Shown: positions 51,317 to 59,337, counted from the stretch's first letter. The stretch is 64,000 bases of DNA from an uncultured Allomuricauda sp. (GCF_947499585.1 NZ_CANMOO010000002.1:310001-374000); one strand, 5' to 3'. The notes: generated from the letters alone by a model not told the origin. Numbers and translations are program-made.

Positions 51317-51323
51317 AAATGTA
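51316..51323 (-). promoter_or_regulatory. Candidate -7 box (TACATTTG) just before the TPP riboswitch
   Basis: Minus-strand TACATTTG lies directly upstream of the riboswitch, so transcription would start at or just before the aptamer. Confidence 0.45.
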
Positions 51324-51425
51324 GTTCCTCAAATTCATTTTTCATAGAAAAAAAACGTGTTAATTAACTTTTTCCAACAATCTTTCTAATGCCCCATTTC
51401 GTATGTATTAGGAATAACACTTTAT

Positions 51426-53897
51426 ATGTACCCCACATCTAAACGAAGATTTACCTTAAAAATAATTACCAGCTATTTAGTTTTAGGCGTATTGGCACTC
51501 TTAGCCACAGTTTTTATTTATTCCGAATTCAAAAATTACAATGCTTCTCAAAACAAGGAAGAGGATAGCATCAAGTTGTTAAAGACAAACTCGTTGCTCA
51601 CCGATATTTATGAAGCAGAGAATTTATCAAAATTGGCCTTGCAGAGTAAGAAAAAAGGGGATGTAAAAGCATATGCGCAAAAGGTAGACTCCATATTTAA
51701 CTCCATTGACAGTTTGAAACTTTTAACAACAAATGGCACTCAGGCTGTTAAGTTGGATAGTGTTCAAAAGTTGCTGCAACAAAAAGTCTATAACAACGCT
51801 GAGTTGCGAAAACTAAAAGTAAAGAATGAAAATAGCGCCCCAATTGACTCTTTACTGAAAAAGTTCAACAAAATGGAAGTGGATTTGGGAAGGATTACCC
51901 CAGAAACCTTTGTTCCCAATTTTGAACAGCTTTCACCTGAAACGCAGCAATCCATTAGAGAATATGTAGTTATACTTAATAAAAATATTCCAAAAGAATC
52001 GAGTGAAAATGCAACCAGTACAGATATAGATTCCGTATTACAACTATCTAAATCCATTTTAGAGCAAGCCAAATCAAAAAACGCAAAAATAGAGCGCTCC
52101 CTAATTGAGAAAGAGCTTCAAATTTACAAGGCAGACCTAGAACTTTCGCAAAAGCTGAGAAGTATGATTTCAGCTTTTGAGCAGGAAATTATCATGAGCG
52201 CCTACATGGACAATTTAAATAAGCAACAGGTCATAAAAAGAAGTGTCCAATTAACCATAGTAGCAGTCGTTTTGGGTTTTCTTTTTGTCTGTCTTTTTAC
52301 GTTTTTAATCACAAAAGATTTTTGGAAAGTACAGCAATACCGTCAGCAGTTGGAAAAAGAAAAGGTATACTCCGAATCCCTCTTGAAAAGCAGGGAACAA
52401 TTGATTTCTACTGTCAGCCATGATTTAAGAACCCCTTTAAACACCATTAGCGGATACACGGAGTTAATGGAACACAGCAGCTTAGATGATAAACAGTCGC
52501 AATATCTGAAAAATGTAAAATCCGCTTCAAAATACGTTGATGATTTGGTCAATGATCTTTTGGATTTTTCAAAGTTGGAAGCAGGAAAAATCCAAATAGA
52601 AAAAGTGCCTTATGTACTTTCTCATCTGATTGTAGAAACAGCTTCTAATTTTCAAGAAATCTATCATAAGAAAGCTATTGAACTTAAATTAGAAATTGCC
52701 GAAGAATTGGGAATCCCAATTATTGGAGATCCATTTAGGGTCAGACAAATACTAACCAACCTCCTTGGCAATGCTTTTAAGTTTACCCATAATGGTTATA
52801 TAAAGGTAAAAGCTATTACCAAAGAAATTGGAGGCAAACCATTTATTGATGTTATGGTTATTGATACTGGTATTGGTATTGAGCAAGAAAAACAAGAACT
52901 CATATTTAAAGAGTTTACACAAGCAGAAGATTCCATCGAAAAAAAATATGGAGGTTATGGCTTGGGCTTGACCATTTCTAAAAAATTGACACAATTACTG
53001 GAGGGTACTTTACATTTAGATAGCAAAGAAAATCAAGGAAGTACTTTTACACTTTCATTGCCCCTAGAGTTTTCGAATACAGAAATTCCTGTTCAGAAGC
53101 CTTTGAAGAGTACTTATGAGAGTCATCATCTGTCCCTCCTGATATTTGACGACGATGAAACCCTATTAGGGCTGTTAGCCGAAGTATGCCAAATGCACGC
53201 AATCCCTACTAGAACCTTTTCAAATTTTGAGGATTTTAATAGCATGGATGACTTTCAATATGATGTTGTTTTAACTGATATACAAATGCCCGCTGTTGAT
53301 GGATTTGAGGTGATTAAAAATTTGAAGAGTGGAAATTACGAACACTATAAAAATCAACCTATAATTGCTATGACAGGCCAAAGAGATTTGGACAAAAAAT
53401 TTTATACTAATGCAGGGTTTGCCGAAGTGTTGCAAAAGCCTTTTTCTCGTATGATTTTGTTAGATGCAATTGGTAGCGTTCTAAATGTTTCTAAGCCATA
53501 TAGTTTTGGAAATCCGTTGCAGAACATCACACAAAAATCAAACTCTGAATTGTTCAGTACGGAAACAATCTCTTCCTTTTTAGATAGTTCTCAAGGAGTA
53601 TATGAGGTTTTGGATAGTTTTCTGGAAAACACAGCTAATAATATGAATTTGCTTTCTATAGCTATTGAAAATAGAAACTATAGCGAAATAACGTCCATTT
53701 CGCATAAAATGCTTCCGATGTTCCGACAATTAAAAGTGGATATCGCAATACCGACACTTGAGAAATTTGAGCATATTTCAGATGATTCCAAGCATAAGAA
53801 AAACCTTCAGGATTTTGAAAAACTAAAACTCTCTATTTCAAATTTAGAGGAAGCTATAAGTACTTTTTTAACTACACTTCCAATTGATATTGATTGA
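51426..53897 (+). CDS. Hybrid sensor histidine kinase/response regulator with Hpt domain
   Basis: An 823-residue hybrid kinase. Two membrane helices (KIITSYLVLGVLALLATVFI and LTIVAVVLGFLFVCLFTFLI) flank a largely helical periplasmic domain of about 240 residues. The core has the H-box STVSHDLRTPLNTISGYT (about residue 335), N-box RQILTNLLGNAFKFTHNG, G1 DTGIGIEQEKQELIF and G2 YGGYGLGLTISKKL. A receiver domain follows, LLIFDDDETLLGLL to DVVLTDIQMPAVDGFEV with the phospho-Asp, and then a C-terminal Hpt-like helical region with SHKMLPMFRQLK. It overlaps the convergent NtrC-type gene by 26 bases, so the two are probably one phosphorelay. Confidence 0.94.
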   Translation: MYPTSKRRFTLKIITSYLVLGVLALLATVFIYSEFKNYNASQNKEEDSIKLLKTNSLLTDIYEAENLSKLALQSKKKGDVKAYAQKVDSIFNSIDSLKLLTTNGTQAVKLDSVQKLLQQKVYNNAELRKLKVKNENSAPIDSLLKKFNKMEVDLGRITPETFVPNFEQLSPETQQSIREYVVILNKNIPKESSENATSTDIDSVLQLSKSILEQAKSKNAKIERSLIEKELQIYKADLELSQKLRSMISAFEQEIIMSAYMDNLNKQQVIKRSVQLTIVAVVLGFLFVCLFTFLITKDFWKVQQYRQQLEKEKVYSESLLKSREQLISTVSHDLRTPLNTISGYTELMEHSSLDDKQSQYLKNVKSASKYVDDLVNDLLDFSKLEAGKIQIEKVPYVLSHLIVETASNFQEIYHKKAIELKLEIAEELGIPIIGDPFRVRQILTNLLGNAFKFTHNGYIKVKAITKEIGGKPFIDVMVIDTGIGIEQEKQELIFKEFTQAEDSIEKKYGGYGLGLTISKKLTQLLEGTLHLDSKENQGSTFTLSLPLEFSNTEIPVQKPLKSTYESHHLSLLIFDDDETLLGLLAEVCQMHAIPTRTFSNFEDFNSMDDFQYDVVLTDIQMPAVDGFEVIKNLKSGNYEHYKNQPIIAMTGQRDLDKKFYTNAGFAEVLQKPFSRMILLDAIGSVLNVSKPYSFGNPLQNITQKSNSELFSTETISSFLDSSQGVYEVLDSFLENTANNMNLLSIAIENRNYSEITSISHKMLPMFRQLKVDIAIPTLEKFEHISDDSKHKKNLQDFEKLKLSISNLEEAISTFLTTLPIDID

Positions 53898-55221
53898 TCT
53901 TGTTATAAAGGGTTTTCCTTGTTATCTGTAAAAGCTTGGCAGCCTTACTCTTGTTAAAGTTGGTCTGCTTCAAAGCGCTGAGAATTTTTTCTTTCTCATA
54001 ATTGGATTTAGAAAACTTGGCCTTTGATGACACCTCAGAAGACTTGCCCAATGTTTTGGGGATTGAACTTGACATTACTACATCTCCATCTGAAAACAGT
54101 ACAGCTCGCTTTATTACATTTTTTAACTCCCTAAGATTACCTGGCCATGAATAATTATGGAACGTATGCTTAACCTCATCTGAAAAGCTCAATACATTCT
54201 TACCGAGTTCTTCGTTTGCTCTATCCAGAAAATAATTGGCAAAGATTAATAAATCCTCGCCCCGTTCTTGTAGCGAAGGTATTTCAATAGAAAACTCATT
54301 TAATCGATGGTATAGGTCTTCCCTAAAGGTTCCTTCAGCAACGGCTTCCAATAAATTTTCGTTTGTAGCGGTGATTATTCGTATGTCCACAATAATCTCT
54401 TTTGTGCTGCCAACGCGTTTAATTTTTCGTTCTTGAAGTGCCCTAAGTAATTGCACTTGATTTTCATAGGTAAGGTTTCCAATCTCATCTAAAAACAGTG
54501 TACCTCCGTTTGCAGCCTCAAAATGACCCACTTTATCTTCAACAGCTCCAGTAAAACTTCCTTTTAGGTGTCCAAAGAATTCACTTGTTGCTATCTCCTT
54601 TGGTATTGCACCGCAATCCACCGCCACAAAATTTTGATTATTTCGCTTACTCTTATCATGAATAGCTTTAGCCGTGACCTCTTTTCCTGTTCCACTCTCC
54701 CCAGTTATTAAAACAGACATATTGGTGGGCGCAACCAAATCTATATACTGTAATAACTTTCTGGAAACCTCACTGGTTCCAGCAATAATGCTTGATTTCT
54801 TTTTGTTGGTGTGCGCTACTTTTTCATTTTTAGATTCCGAAAGCTCTGTTTTTTTCTGCGTTTCCGTATTCAGCGCATTTTTAATTACCGTTAAGATATT
54901 TTCTGGGGTAAAGGGTTTGGAAATATAATCGAACGCTCCTTTTTTCATGGCATTTACCGCGGTCTTTACCTCAGCATAGCCTGTCATTAGTATAACTTGG
55001 GTTTTAGGAGAATCAGTCTTTATTGATGAAAGCAGTGCAACGCCATCCCCCTCGGGCAATCTTACGTCTGATAGTATTACATCAAAAAAAGAGGTCTTTA
55101 ATTCCTCTTTGGCCTCTTGAATAGTAAAACTTGTGGAAATGTCAAAATGATGCTTGGTCAAAAACTTTTGGAGCATTTGACAGAAAGCGGTATCATCCTC
55201 AATGATTAAGATTTTGGGCAT
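53872..55221 (-). CDS. Sigma-54-dependent response regulator (NtrC family)
   Basis: A 449-residue NtrC-type activator. It has a receiver domain (ILIIEDDTAFCQMLQKFL, DVILSDVRLPEGDGVAL, with phospho-Asp in the DVILSD strand), an AAA+ domain with Walker A GESGTGKEVTAKAIH (about residue 175), the sigma-54-contacting loop GSFTGAVEDK (canonical GAFTGA with Ala to Ser), Walker B GGTLFLDEIGNL, and the C-terminal Fis-type helix-turn-helix SALKQTNFNKSKAAKLLQIT. It probably receives phosphate from the convergent hybrid kinase. An inverted repeat TCAGTATC/GATACTGA (55225-55248) lies immediately upstream and may be autoregulatory. The neighbouring secreted-protein gene has a sigma-54-like promoter. Confidence 0.95.
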   Translation of the reverse strand: MPKILIIEDDTAFCQMLQKFLTKHHFDISTSFTIQEAKEELKTSFFDVILSDVRLPEGDGVALLSSIKTDSPKTQVILMTGYAEVKTAVNAMKKGAFDYISKPFTPENILTVIKNALNTETQKKTELSESKNEKVAHTNKKKSSIIAGTSEVSRKLLQYIDLVAPTNMSVLITGESGTGKEVTAKAIHDKSKRNNQNFVAVDCGAIPKEIATSEFFGHLKGSFTGAVEDKVGHFEAANGGTLFLDEIGNLTYENQVQLLRALQERKIKRVGSTKEIIVDIRIITATNENLLEAVAEGTFREDLYHRLNEFSIEIPSLQERGEDLLIFANYFLDRANEELGKNVLSFSDEVKHTFHNYSWPGNLRELKNVIKRAVLFSDGDVVMSSSIPKTLGKSSEVSSKAKFSKSNYEKEKILSALKQTNFNKSKAAKLLQITRKTLYNKINQYQLEV

Positions 55222-55224
55222 ATC

Positions 55225-55248
55225 TCAGTATCTAATATACGATACTGA
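55225..55248. promoter_or_regulatory. Perfect 8-bp inverted repeat upstream of the NtrC-type gene
   Basis: TCAGTATC (55225-55232) and GATACTGA (55241-55248) form a palindrome with an 8-base spacer, three bases upstream of the regulator start codon. It could be an operator or part of the mRNA leader. Confidence 0.4.
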
Positions 55249-55284
55249 ACTAGGATGGGACTTCAAGTGCATTGTAAAATTATC

Positions 55285-55322
55285 ATAAAAAGGAGAGGCC
55301 CGACAATGCAGACCTCTCCTTA
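55285..55322 (-). terminator. Terminator downstream of the PepSY-like gene
   Basis: On the minus strand, AGGAGAGG and CCTCTCCT pair around a 14-base loop followed by TTTTT. It lies about 40 bases after the gene's stop codon. Confidence 0.85.
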
Positions 55323-55357
55323 ACCAAACTAACCTAACACGATTAATCAAATTTGTA

Positions 55358-55663
55358 CTAAATCTCTATCCAATTCCCTTCGCCATCGGCATACAATGTA
55401 CCAGAAGTACCATCTTCCAATGACAATTCTAATTTGAATTGATTTGATTCATTTTTATAAGCTTTATTAACAGTAGCTGTTGGATAATCTTTTGCGACAG
55501 CAGCTGCAACAGCTTCAGGAAGGTCGGATACGCTTATTTCCTCAAAATCCTGTGTTGAACTTACTACTGTAGTTTCGTCTGCTTGTAGTTCAGCAGTTTC
55601 TTCTTGGGCGATAGCTGTTAAACCAACAAAAGATAAAACAGTTGCAAAAATCAATTTTCTCAT
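55358..55663 (-). CDS. Small secreted PepSY-like protein
   Basis: A 101-residue protein with a signal peptide (RKLIFATVLSFVGLTAIAQ) and a mature acidic part. The block ISVSDLPEAVAAAVAKDYP followed by AYKNESNQFKLELSLEDG and GTLYADGEGNWIEI matches the small PepSY-like periplasmic family of Bacteroidota. Its role is unknown; PepSY modules are often inhibitory or ligand-binding. It lies 136 bases upstream of the NtrC-type regulator on the same strand and has a sigma-54-like promoter about 50 bases upstream, so it is a candidate target of that regulator. Confidence 0.75.
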   Translation of the reverse strand: MRKLIFATVLSFVGLTAIAQEETAELQADETTVVSSTQDFEEISVSDLPEAVAAAVAKDYPTATVNKAYKNESNQFKLELSLEDGTSGTLYADGEGNWIEI

Positions 55664-55702
55664 GGTGTATTCTATTTTAAAAATTAAACTTGACTATCTA
55701 TA

Positions 55703-55718
55703 TGAAAATCTAGTGCCA
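55703..55718 (-). promoter_or_regulatory. Sigma-54-like promoter of the PepSY-like gene
   Basis: The minus strand reads TGGCAC (55718-55713), TAGAT, TTTCA (55707-55703), close to the sigma-54 consensus TGGCAC-N5-TTGCA with the -12 G replaced by T. Upstream at 55739-55764 three ATCAAT/ATTGAT half-sites could be activator sites. Confidence 0.45.
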
Positions 55719-55841
55719 GTATTCAAAATAGTGCAAAAATCAATTTAATTTATTGATAATCAATTTATTAAAAAATAGAGTAAATAAGTATCGCTGTGTA
55801 ATTATGTGTAAGGAGTAGTGCTGAATGTATATTTTTTATAC

Positions 55842-55868
55842 AAAAAAGGCTGCCTAAGCAGCCTTTTT
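55842..55868. terminator. Terminator-like hairpin in the gene-poor stretch
   Basis: GGCTGC (55848-55853) and GCAGCC (55858-55863) with loop CTAA, an A run before and T run after, so it can act on both strands. Confidence 0.75.
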
Positions 55869-55971
55869 CAATCTTGCCAATATCCTAAAACCCATTCTAT
55901 GAGATAAGATTTAAAATGATATTGGCGGGAATGGACAACGCACGGTTAGTGTTCGCATAGCATCATCCAAA

Positions 55972-56079
55972 TTATTTTCTTTTCTTTCCCCTATTTGCTT
56001 TATTCAAATAAGATGCCACCAAAAAAATAGATAGCAAAAAGGATAGAATACTTATAACCAATACTATTTTATAAAGCAT
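55972..56079 (-). CDS. Possible 35-residue single-helix membrane peptide
   Basis: A short open frame of 35 codons on the minus strand, beginning MLYKIVLVISILSFLLSIFL and ending with a basic stretch NRGKKRK. The composition, one hydrophobic helix followed by a positively charged tail, is that of a real small membrane protein with a cytoplasmic C-terminus. No family is recognised. It is followed downstream by the hairpin terminator at 55842. No ribosome-binding site is obvious, but Flavobacteriia rarely use one. Uncertain because of the small size. Confidence 0.4.
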   Translation of the reverse strand: MLYKIVLVISILSFLLSIFLVASYLNKANRGKKRK

Positions 56080-56124
56080 TATTTCGCATTTCTATTAATT
56101 GGACACATCCTTTTAGATTAGGTC

Positions 56125-56154
56125 ACAAAAAAAGGTCGCACTATGTACGACCTT
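56125..56154 (-). terminator. Terminator-like hairpin within the gene-poor stretch
   Basis: AAGGTCG (56132-56138) and CGACCTT (56148-56154) pair around a 9-base loop; the minus strand continues with a run of seven T. Confidence 0.7.
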
Positions 56155-56180
56155 CAACCAAATCAACCAACCAAAATAAT

Positions 56181-56243
56181 CTAGGCAACCACGCCTAGAT
56201 ATGCCTTATAGTTTTGTAAAACCTTAAATCTTGACTTTACCAT
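56181..56243 (-). CDS. Possible 20-residue peptide in a terminator-bounded unit
   Basis: A minus-strand open frame of 20 codons (begins MVKSRFKVLQNY) with an AAGGA upstream. Its last codons overlap a perfect hairpin CTAGGC/GCCTAG (56181-56198), and a terminator follows at 56125. It could be a leader peptide or a small RNA containing a chance frame. No homologue was recalled. The evidence is only the compact arrangement between two terminators, so confidence is low. Confidence 0.25.
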   Translation of the reverse strand: MVKSRFKVLQNYKAYLGVVA

Positions 56244-56304
56244 ACTCTTTGTTTTCGTCCTTATTGTTAAGACACTCTTTTAATGGTTTGGTCACATTTA
56301 AAAC

Positions 56305-56333
56305 AAAAAAAGACCGCGATTGCGGTCTTTTTT
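56305..56333 (-). terminator. Terminator downstream of the DUF4301 gene
   Basis: AAAAAAGACCGC / GCGGTCTTTTTT palindrome with a GATT loop, about 20 bases after the DUF4301 stop codon. Confidence 0.92.
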
Positions 56334-56352
56334 CAAGTGTACTCATTCGTTT

Positions 56353-57891
56353 TTATGCTTGATGCGTCGCTTTTAAAAGATCGTTCACTGTTTTTACAGG
56401 ATTGAAAGTTACCAAGGGCACTTCTACAAAGATGGTATTCCAAAAAGCCATAGCACCGTTCCAAAGTCCTGGAAGCTCCAATGCCTTTAATTCCTTTCCT
56501 TCTTGGGTTTTACCAGTAATAAAGCCTTGTTTCGGGTCAACAAAATCCAACAGATTATACTTTTCTCCTTTATGATTTCTTACACCACAAATTAAATCGA
56601 CCGGGTTGAAATGAGTTGAATTCTTTAGCGTGGCCGCTTGTTGTTCATTACCCATATCTATTTGTGCAGATTCTATGATCTGAAGCGAGACATTACCTTC
56701 CGTATCTTTTATCCAAAATGGACCTCCCCCTGGTTCTCCTTCATTTTTAACCATTCCACATACTCTAATTGGGCGATTTATTTTATCTCTTAGAGTTGAA
56801 CGCTGCTCTTCAAATCCTATTTGACCATAGTTTTCTGCAAAGCGTACATTCAGTTCTTTTTCTAAAAAGGCTTTTATCTCGCCTATTTGCTTGGAAGAAA
56901 TGGTGTTGGCATCAAGTGCCTTGGCATATTCAAATGCCTTGGATTGAGCTTTTAACAATACTCCTGCCAACATTTTCTTACTATTGGCAACAGTTTTTAA
57001 ATTCTCATCAACCACAACGTTATCAATATTCTTGATGAAAACAACATCAGCATCCTGGTCATTTAAGTTTTCAATCAATGCTCCATGTCCTCCCGGCCTA
57101 AAAAGAATTGAACCATCACTATTTTTAAAAGGCTTGTTCTCCATATCTACAGCAATAGTATCTGTAGATGGTTTTTGATTGGAGTAAGAAATCCTAAACT
57201 CGGTATCTGTTGCATCAGAAACTTTTGGACTTACTTTTGAATGTTCTTTTTTGAACATTTCATCATGTTGTTCTGATATGGTAAAATGAAGATTGGCCTT
57301 CCCATCTGTTTTTGCATATAGTGCCGCTTCCTTTAAGTGCTCTTCAAATGGAGTAGAGCCCCCAGAACTATATTTGTGAAAAGGCAATAAGCCCTTAGGG
57401 TAGAAACCATAATTTAATCCATCTTCCACCAACATTTCCTTCACAAACAAATATGCTTCCTCATCTTTGCTGGCTGCTTTTCCAGTAATCCTATCCATAA
57501 TTAATTCATAGAAAGGCAAACTGGACATCTCTTCCGTAAACTGTTTTACAGCCTTATCTCCAGTCCGATCAATATATTCGGAAAGTGTTTCTTTTGAAGA
57601 ATCATAAACATCCAAAAAGTTAAACATGGCTTTGAACATGCGCGAAGCAGCTCCAGAAGCGGGTACAAATTTTAAAAGTTCCAATCTTCCGCGGGAGTCC
57701 TCAAAATACTGTACCAAATCTGTCTGTTCTGCGACAGAAAACCTTAAAATTCCATCTGAGGCAACAGCTGCCTTAGCCAACTTTACAAATGGAATTCCTT
57801 CTTTAAATGTTTCAATTTGGCTGAATACTTTTTCTTTGGAAATTCCTTTTTTTTCTAGCTGTTCTAAATCTTTTTGACTTAAGTCGATCAT
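56353..57891 (-). CDS. DUF4301 protein
   Basis: A 512-residue cytoplasmic protein matching DUF4301, a Bacteroidota family of unknown function. The N-terminal SQKDLEQLEKKGISKEKVFS, the nucleotide-transferase-like LLKFVPASGAASRMFKAMFN, ILFRPGGHGALIENLNDQDA and DVVFIKNIDNVV segments resemble nucleotidyltransferase or sugar-phosphate-handling folds. It heads no obvious pathway here. It lies three bases after the NadR-like gene and is the last gene of the four-gene unit with the thiamine-binding protein, PnuC-like permease and kinase, ending at a strong terminator. Confidence 0.85.
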   Translation of the reverse strand: MIDLSQKDLEQLEKKGISKEKVFSQIETFKEGIPFVKLAKAAVASDGILRFSVAEQTDLVQYFEDSRGRLELLKFVPASGAASRMFKAMFNFLDVYDSSKETLSEYIDRTGDKAVKQFTEEMSSLPFYELIMDRITGKAASKDEEAYLFVKEMLVEDGLNYGFYPKGLLPFHKYSSGGSTPFEEHLKEAALYAKTDGKANLHFTISEQHDEMFKKEHSKVSPKVSDATDTEFRISYSNQKPSTDTIAVDMENKPFKNSDGSILFRPGGHGALIENLNDQDADVVFIKNIDNVVVDENLKTVANSKKMLAGVLLKAQSKAFEYAKALDANTISSKQIGEIKAFLEKELNVRFAENYGQIGFEEQRSTLRDKINRPIRVCGMVKNEGEPGGGPFWIKDTEGNVSLQIIESAQIDMGNEQQAATLKNSTHFNPVDLICGVRNHKGEKYNLLDFVDPKQGFITGKTQEGKELKALELPGLWNGAMAFWNTIFVEVPLVTFNPVKTVNDLLKATHQA

Positions 57892-57894
57892 GTT

Positions 57895-58452
57895 TTAGAG
57901 GAGTTTATCAATGTGTTCGATTGCGGTTGAAAGTCGTTGTGCCTTATCTCCCTTTAAAATAACAAAATTCCTATCATATTTCTCCAAGGTTTCTTTAAAA
58001 TAAGCAAACATTTGTTTCCGTTCATTGGGTTTATCGCGTAAATCATCAGCTTCCCAAGGAGTATCTATATAAGTCAAAAAATATAGGTCATATGTATTCT
58101 GCAAAGCATACTTTTCAAGGGTTGGATCACAATGGCCAATATAATATGCTTCTGAATATACTTTTGTTTCTAACAAATCAGTATCGCAAATAAGCAAGTC
58201 GGTGGCTTTTTTTGTCAATTCATTTTCCAAACGAATTTGCCCTTCAGCAATTGGAAGTAAATCATGGGACTCACAAGTCTTCCGCTCATTGTTCCATTTA
58301 TTCTGTAAATACTCCCGGGCATATTCTGGTACCCAAACGGTATTGTAATGTCTGGCCAATTGCTGTGAAATGGTCGTTTTCCCTGTGGATTCAGGACCAA
58401 ATAAAACTACTTTAACAAGGTCTGAGGGCTCTTGCCCAAATTTTTCTTCCAT
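57895..58452 (-). CDS. NadR-like P-loop kinase
   Basis: A 185-residue ATP-binding protein of the NadR ribosylnicotinamide-kinase type. Walker A is GPESTGKTTISQQLARHY (about residue 19), then VPEYAREYLQNKW, LLICDTDLLETKVYSE, and DLYFLTYIDTPWEADDLRDK with the DTPW-like lid motif. It would phosphorylate nicotinamide riboside or, given the adjacent thiamine-binding protein, another vitamin. It lacks the NadR adenylyltransferase and regulator domains. It overlaps the PnuC-like gene by 46 bases, so translation is coupled. Confidence 0.88.
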   Translation of the reverse strand: MEEKFGQEPSDLVKVVLFGPESTGKTTISQQLARHYNTVWVPEYAREYLQNKWNNERKTCESHDLLPIAEGQIRLENELTKKATDLLICDTDLLETKVYSEAYYIGHCDPTLEKYALQNTYDLYFLTYIDTPWEADDLRDKPNERKQMFAYFKETLEKYDRNFVILKGDKAQRLSTAIEHIDKLL

Positions 58453-59045
58453 GCTTTATAACCGTAGATGGCAATAAGGGTTAACAAAAAATATAGCAGG
58501 GAGCTAAAAATAAGCCCTTTATACCAATACAAAGGTACCGTGATAATGTCACCTATAATCCAATACACCCAATTTTCCAATTTTTTCTTTGCCATCAACC
58601 ACATTCCAACGAAAAAAATTGCTGTAGTAAGCGTATCTACATAGGCTGTCCAAGTATCGAATTTATTAAACACATAATATACTACTGATACAAAAACGAT
58701 CGCCCCGACAAACAATAAAACTGACCACATTTTTTCTTTTGAAGTGGTTTCGGTAATAGGAACAAAATGGGTTTCATCTACTTTTTGGGTCCATAGATAC
58801 CATCCTATTATGCTCATTACAAAGTAATATGCGTTGATTAGCATGTCCCCCAAAAGGCCAAAAACCAAAAGAATATAAACAAAAAGGCCTGTGCTGATTA
58901 TTCCGGTAGGGAAGACCAAAATATTTTCTCGTTTAGCGTACCAAACACTAAGAAGACCAAAGACCACACCTACCATTTCCAATATAATTAGATGCGTGGA
59001 GACACCTTCATATTGGGCAAAAATCCAATCAAAAATGTGGCTCAT
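58407..59045 (-). CDS. pnuC: PnuC-family vitamin permease
   Basis: A 212-residue membrane protein of the PnuC family, with about seven helices. Typical parts are ILEMVGVVFGLLSVWYAKRE, GDMLINAYYFVMSIIGWYLW, and WIIGDIITVPLYWYKGLIFS. PnuC proteins import nicotinamide riboside by facilitated diffusion, trapped by NadR-type phosphorylation; the PnuT subgroup imports thiamine. The neighbour downstream is a NadR-like kinase (overlap 46 bases) and the neighbour upstream a thiamine-binding protein (overlap 17 bases), so both substrates are possible. The name pnuC is kept for the family only. Confidence 0.9.
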   Translation of the reverse strand: MSHIFDWIFAQYEGVSTHLIILEMVGVVFGLLSVWYAKRENILVFPTGIISTGLFVYILLVFGLLGDMLINAYYFVMSIIGWYLWTQKVDETHFVPITETTSKEKMWSVLLFVGAIVFVSVVYYVFNKFDTWTAYVDTLTTAIFFVGMWLMAKKKLENWVYWIIGDIITVPLYWYKGLIFSSLLYFLLTLIAIYGYKAWKKNLGKSPQTLLK

Positions 59046-59289
59046 ACCCGCTTCTATCCGATTTTACAATCTTCATACTCAACACCACATGTTCTAAATT
59101 TTCAAAAGTTTCCCTTACTTCAGTTCGAAGTAATTCCATAACCTTATCGTATTCACCATAAACTTGAGTACTCAATGGGTTTTCCAGGACAGTAAGTTCT
59201 GATGCTCTCAATTTTTTTATAAAATCTATAATTGGAGGTTCAAAATTATCTTGAAGTGGAGTCAATGTAAGTTCTACTGATATGTTCAT
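59029..59289 (-). CDS. Thiamine-binding protein (YkoF/MTH1187 type)
   Basis: An 86-residue protein of the MTH1187/YkoF (DUF77) type, a ferredoxin-like fold that in YkoF binds thiamine. The N-terminal strand ISVELTLTPLQDNFEPPIID, the VLENPLSTQVYGEYDKVMEL block and the strand HVVLSMKIVKSDRSG are clear. It is the first gene of the unit with the PnuC-like permease and the kinase, overlapping pnuC by 17 bases, with a -7 box TAGCTTTG upstream. It probably binds thiamine or its precursor in the cytoplasm. No riboswitch precedes it. Confidence 0.88.
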   Translation of the reverse strand: MNISVELTLTPLQDNFEPPIIDFIKKLRASELTVLENPLSTQVYGEYDKVMELLRTEVRETFENLEHVVLSMKIVKSDRSGYEPHF

Positions 59290-59310
59290 GGGTTATGCAA
59301 ATTTTAAGGG

Positions 59311-59337
59311 CAAAGCTAGTAAAAAGCAAACTGTCAA
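59311..59337 (-). promoter_or_regulatory. Candidate promoter of the thiamine-binding/PnuC/kinase unit
   Basis: Minus strand TTG (59337-59335), a 16-base spacer, then TAGCTTTG (59318-59311), 21 bases before the first ATG. It overlaps the end of the phosphopantetheinyl transferase gene. Confidence 0.5.

Noticed and set aside
55911..55958. 15-codon minus-strand frame (MRTLTVRCPFPPISF)
   Set aside because: Too short to support without conservation data, and it overlaps the arm of an inverted repeat.
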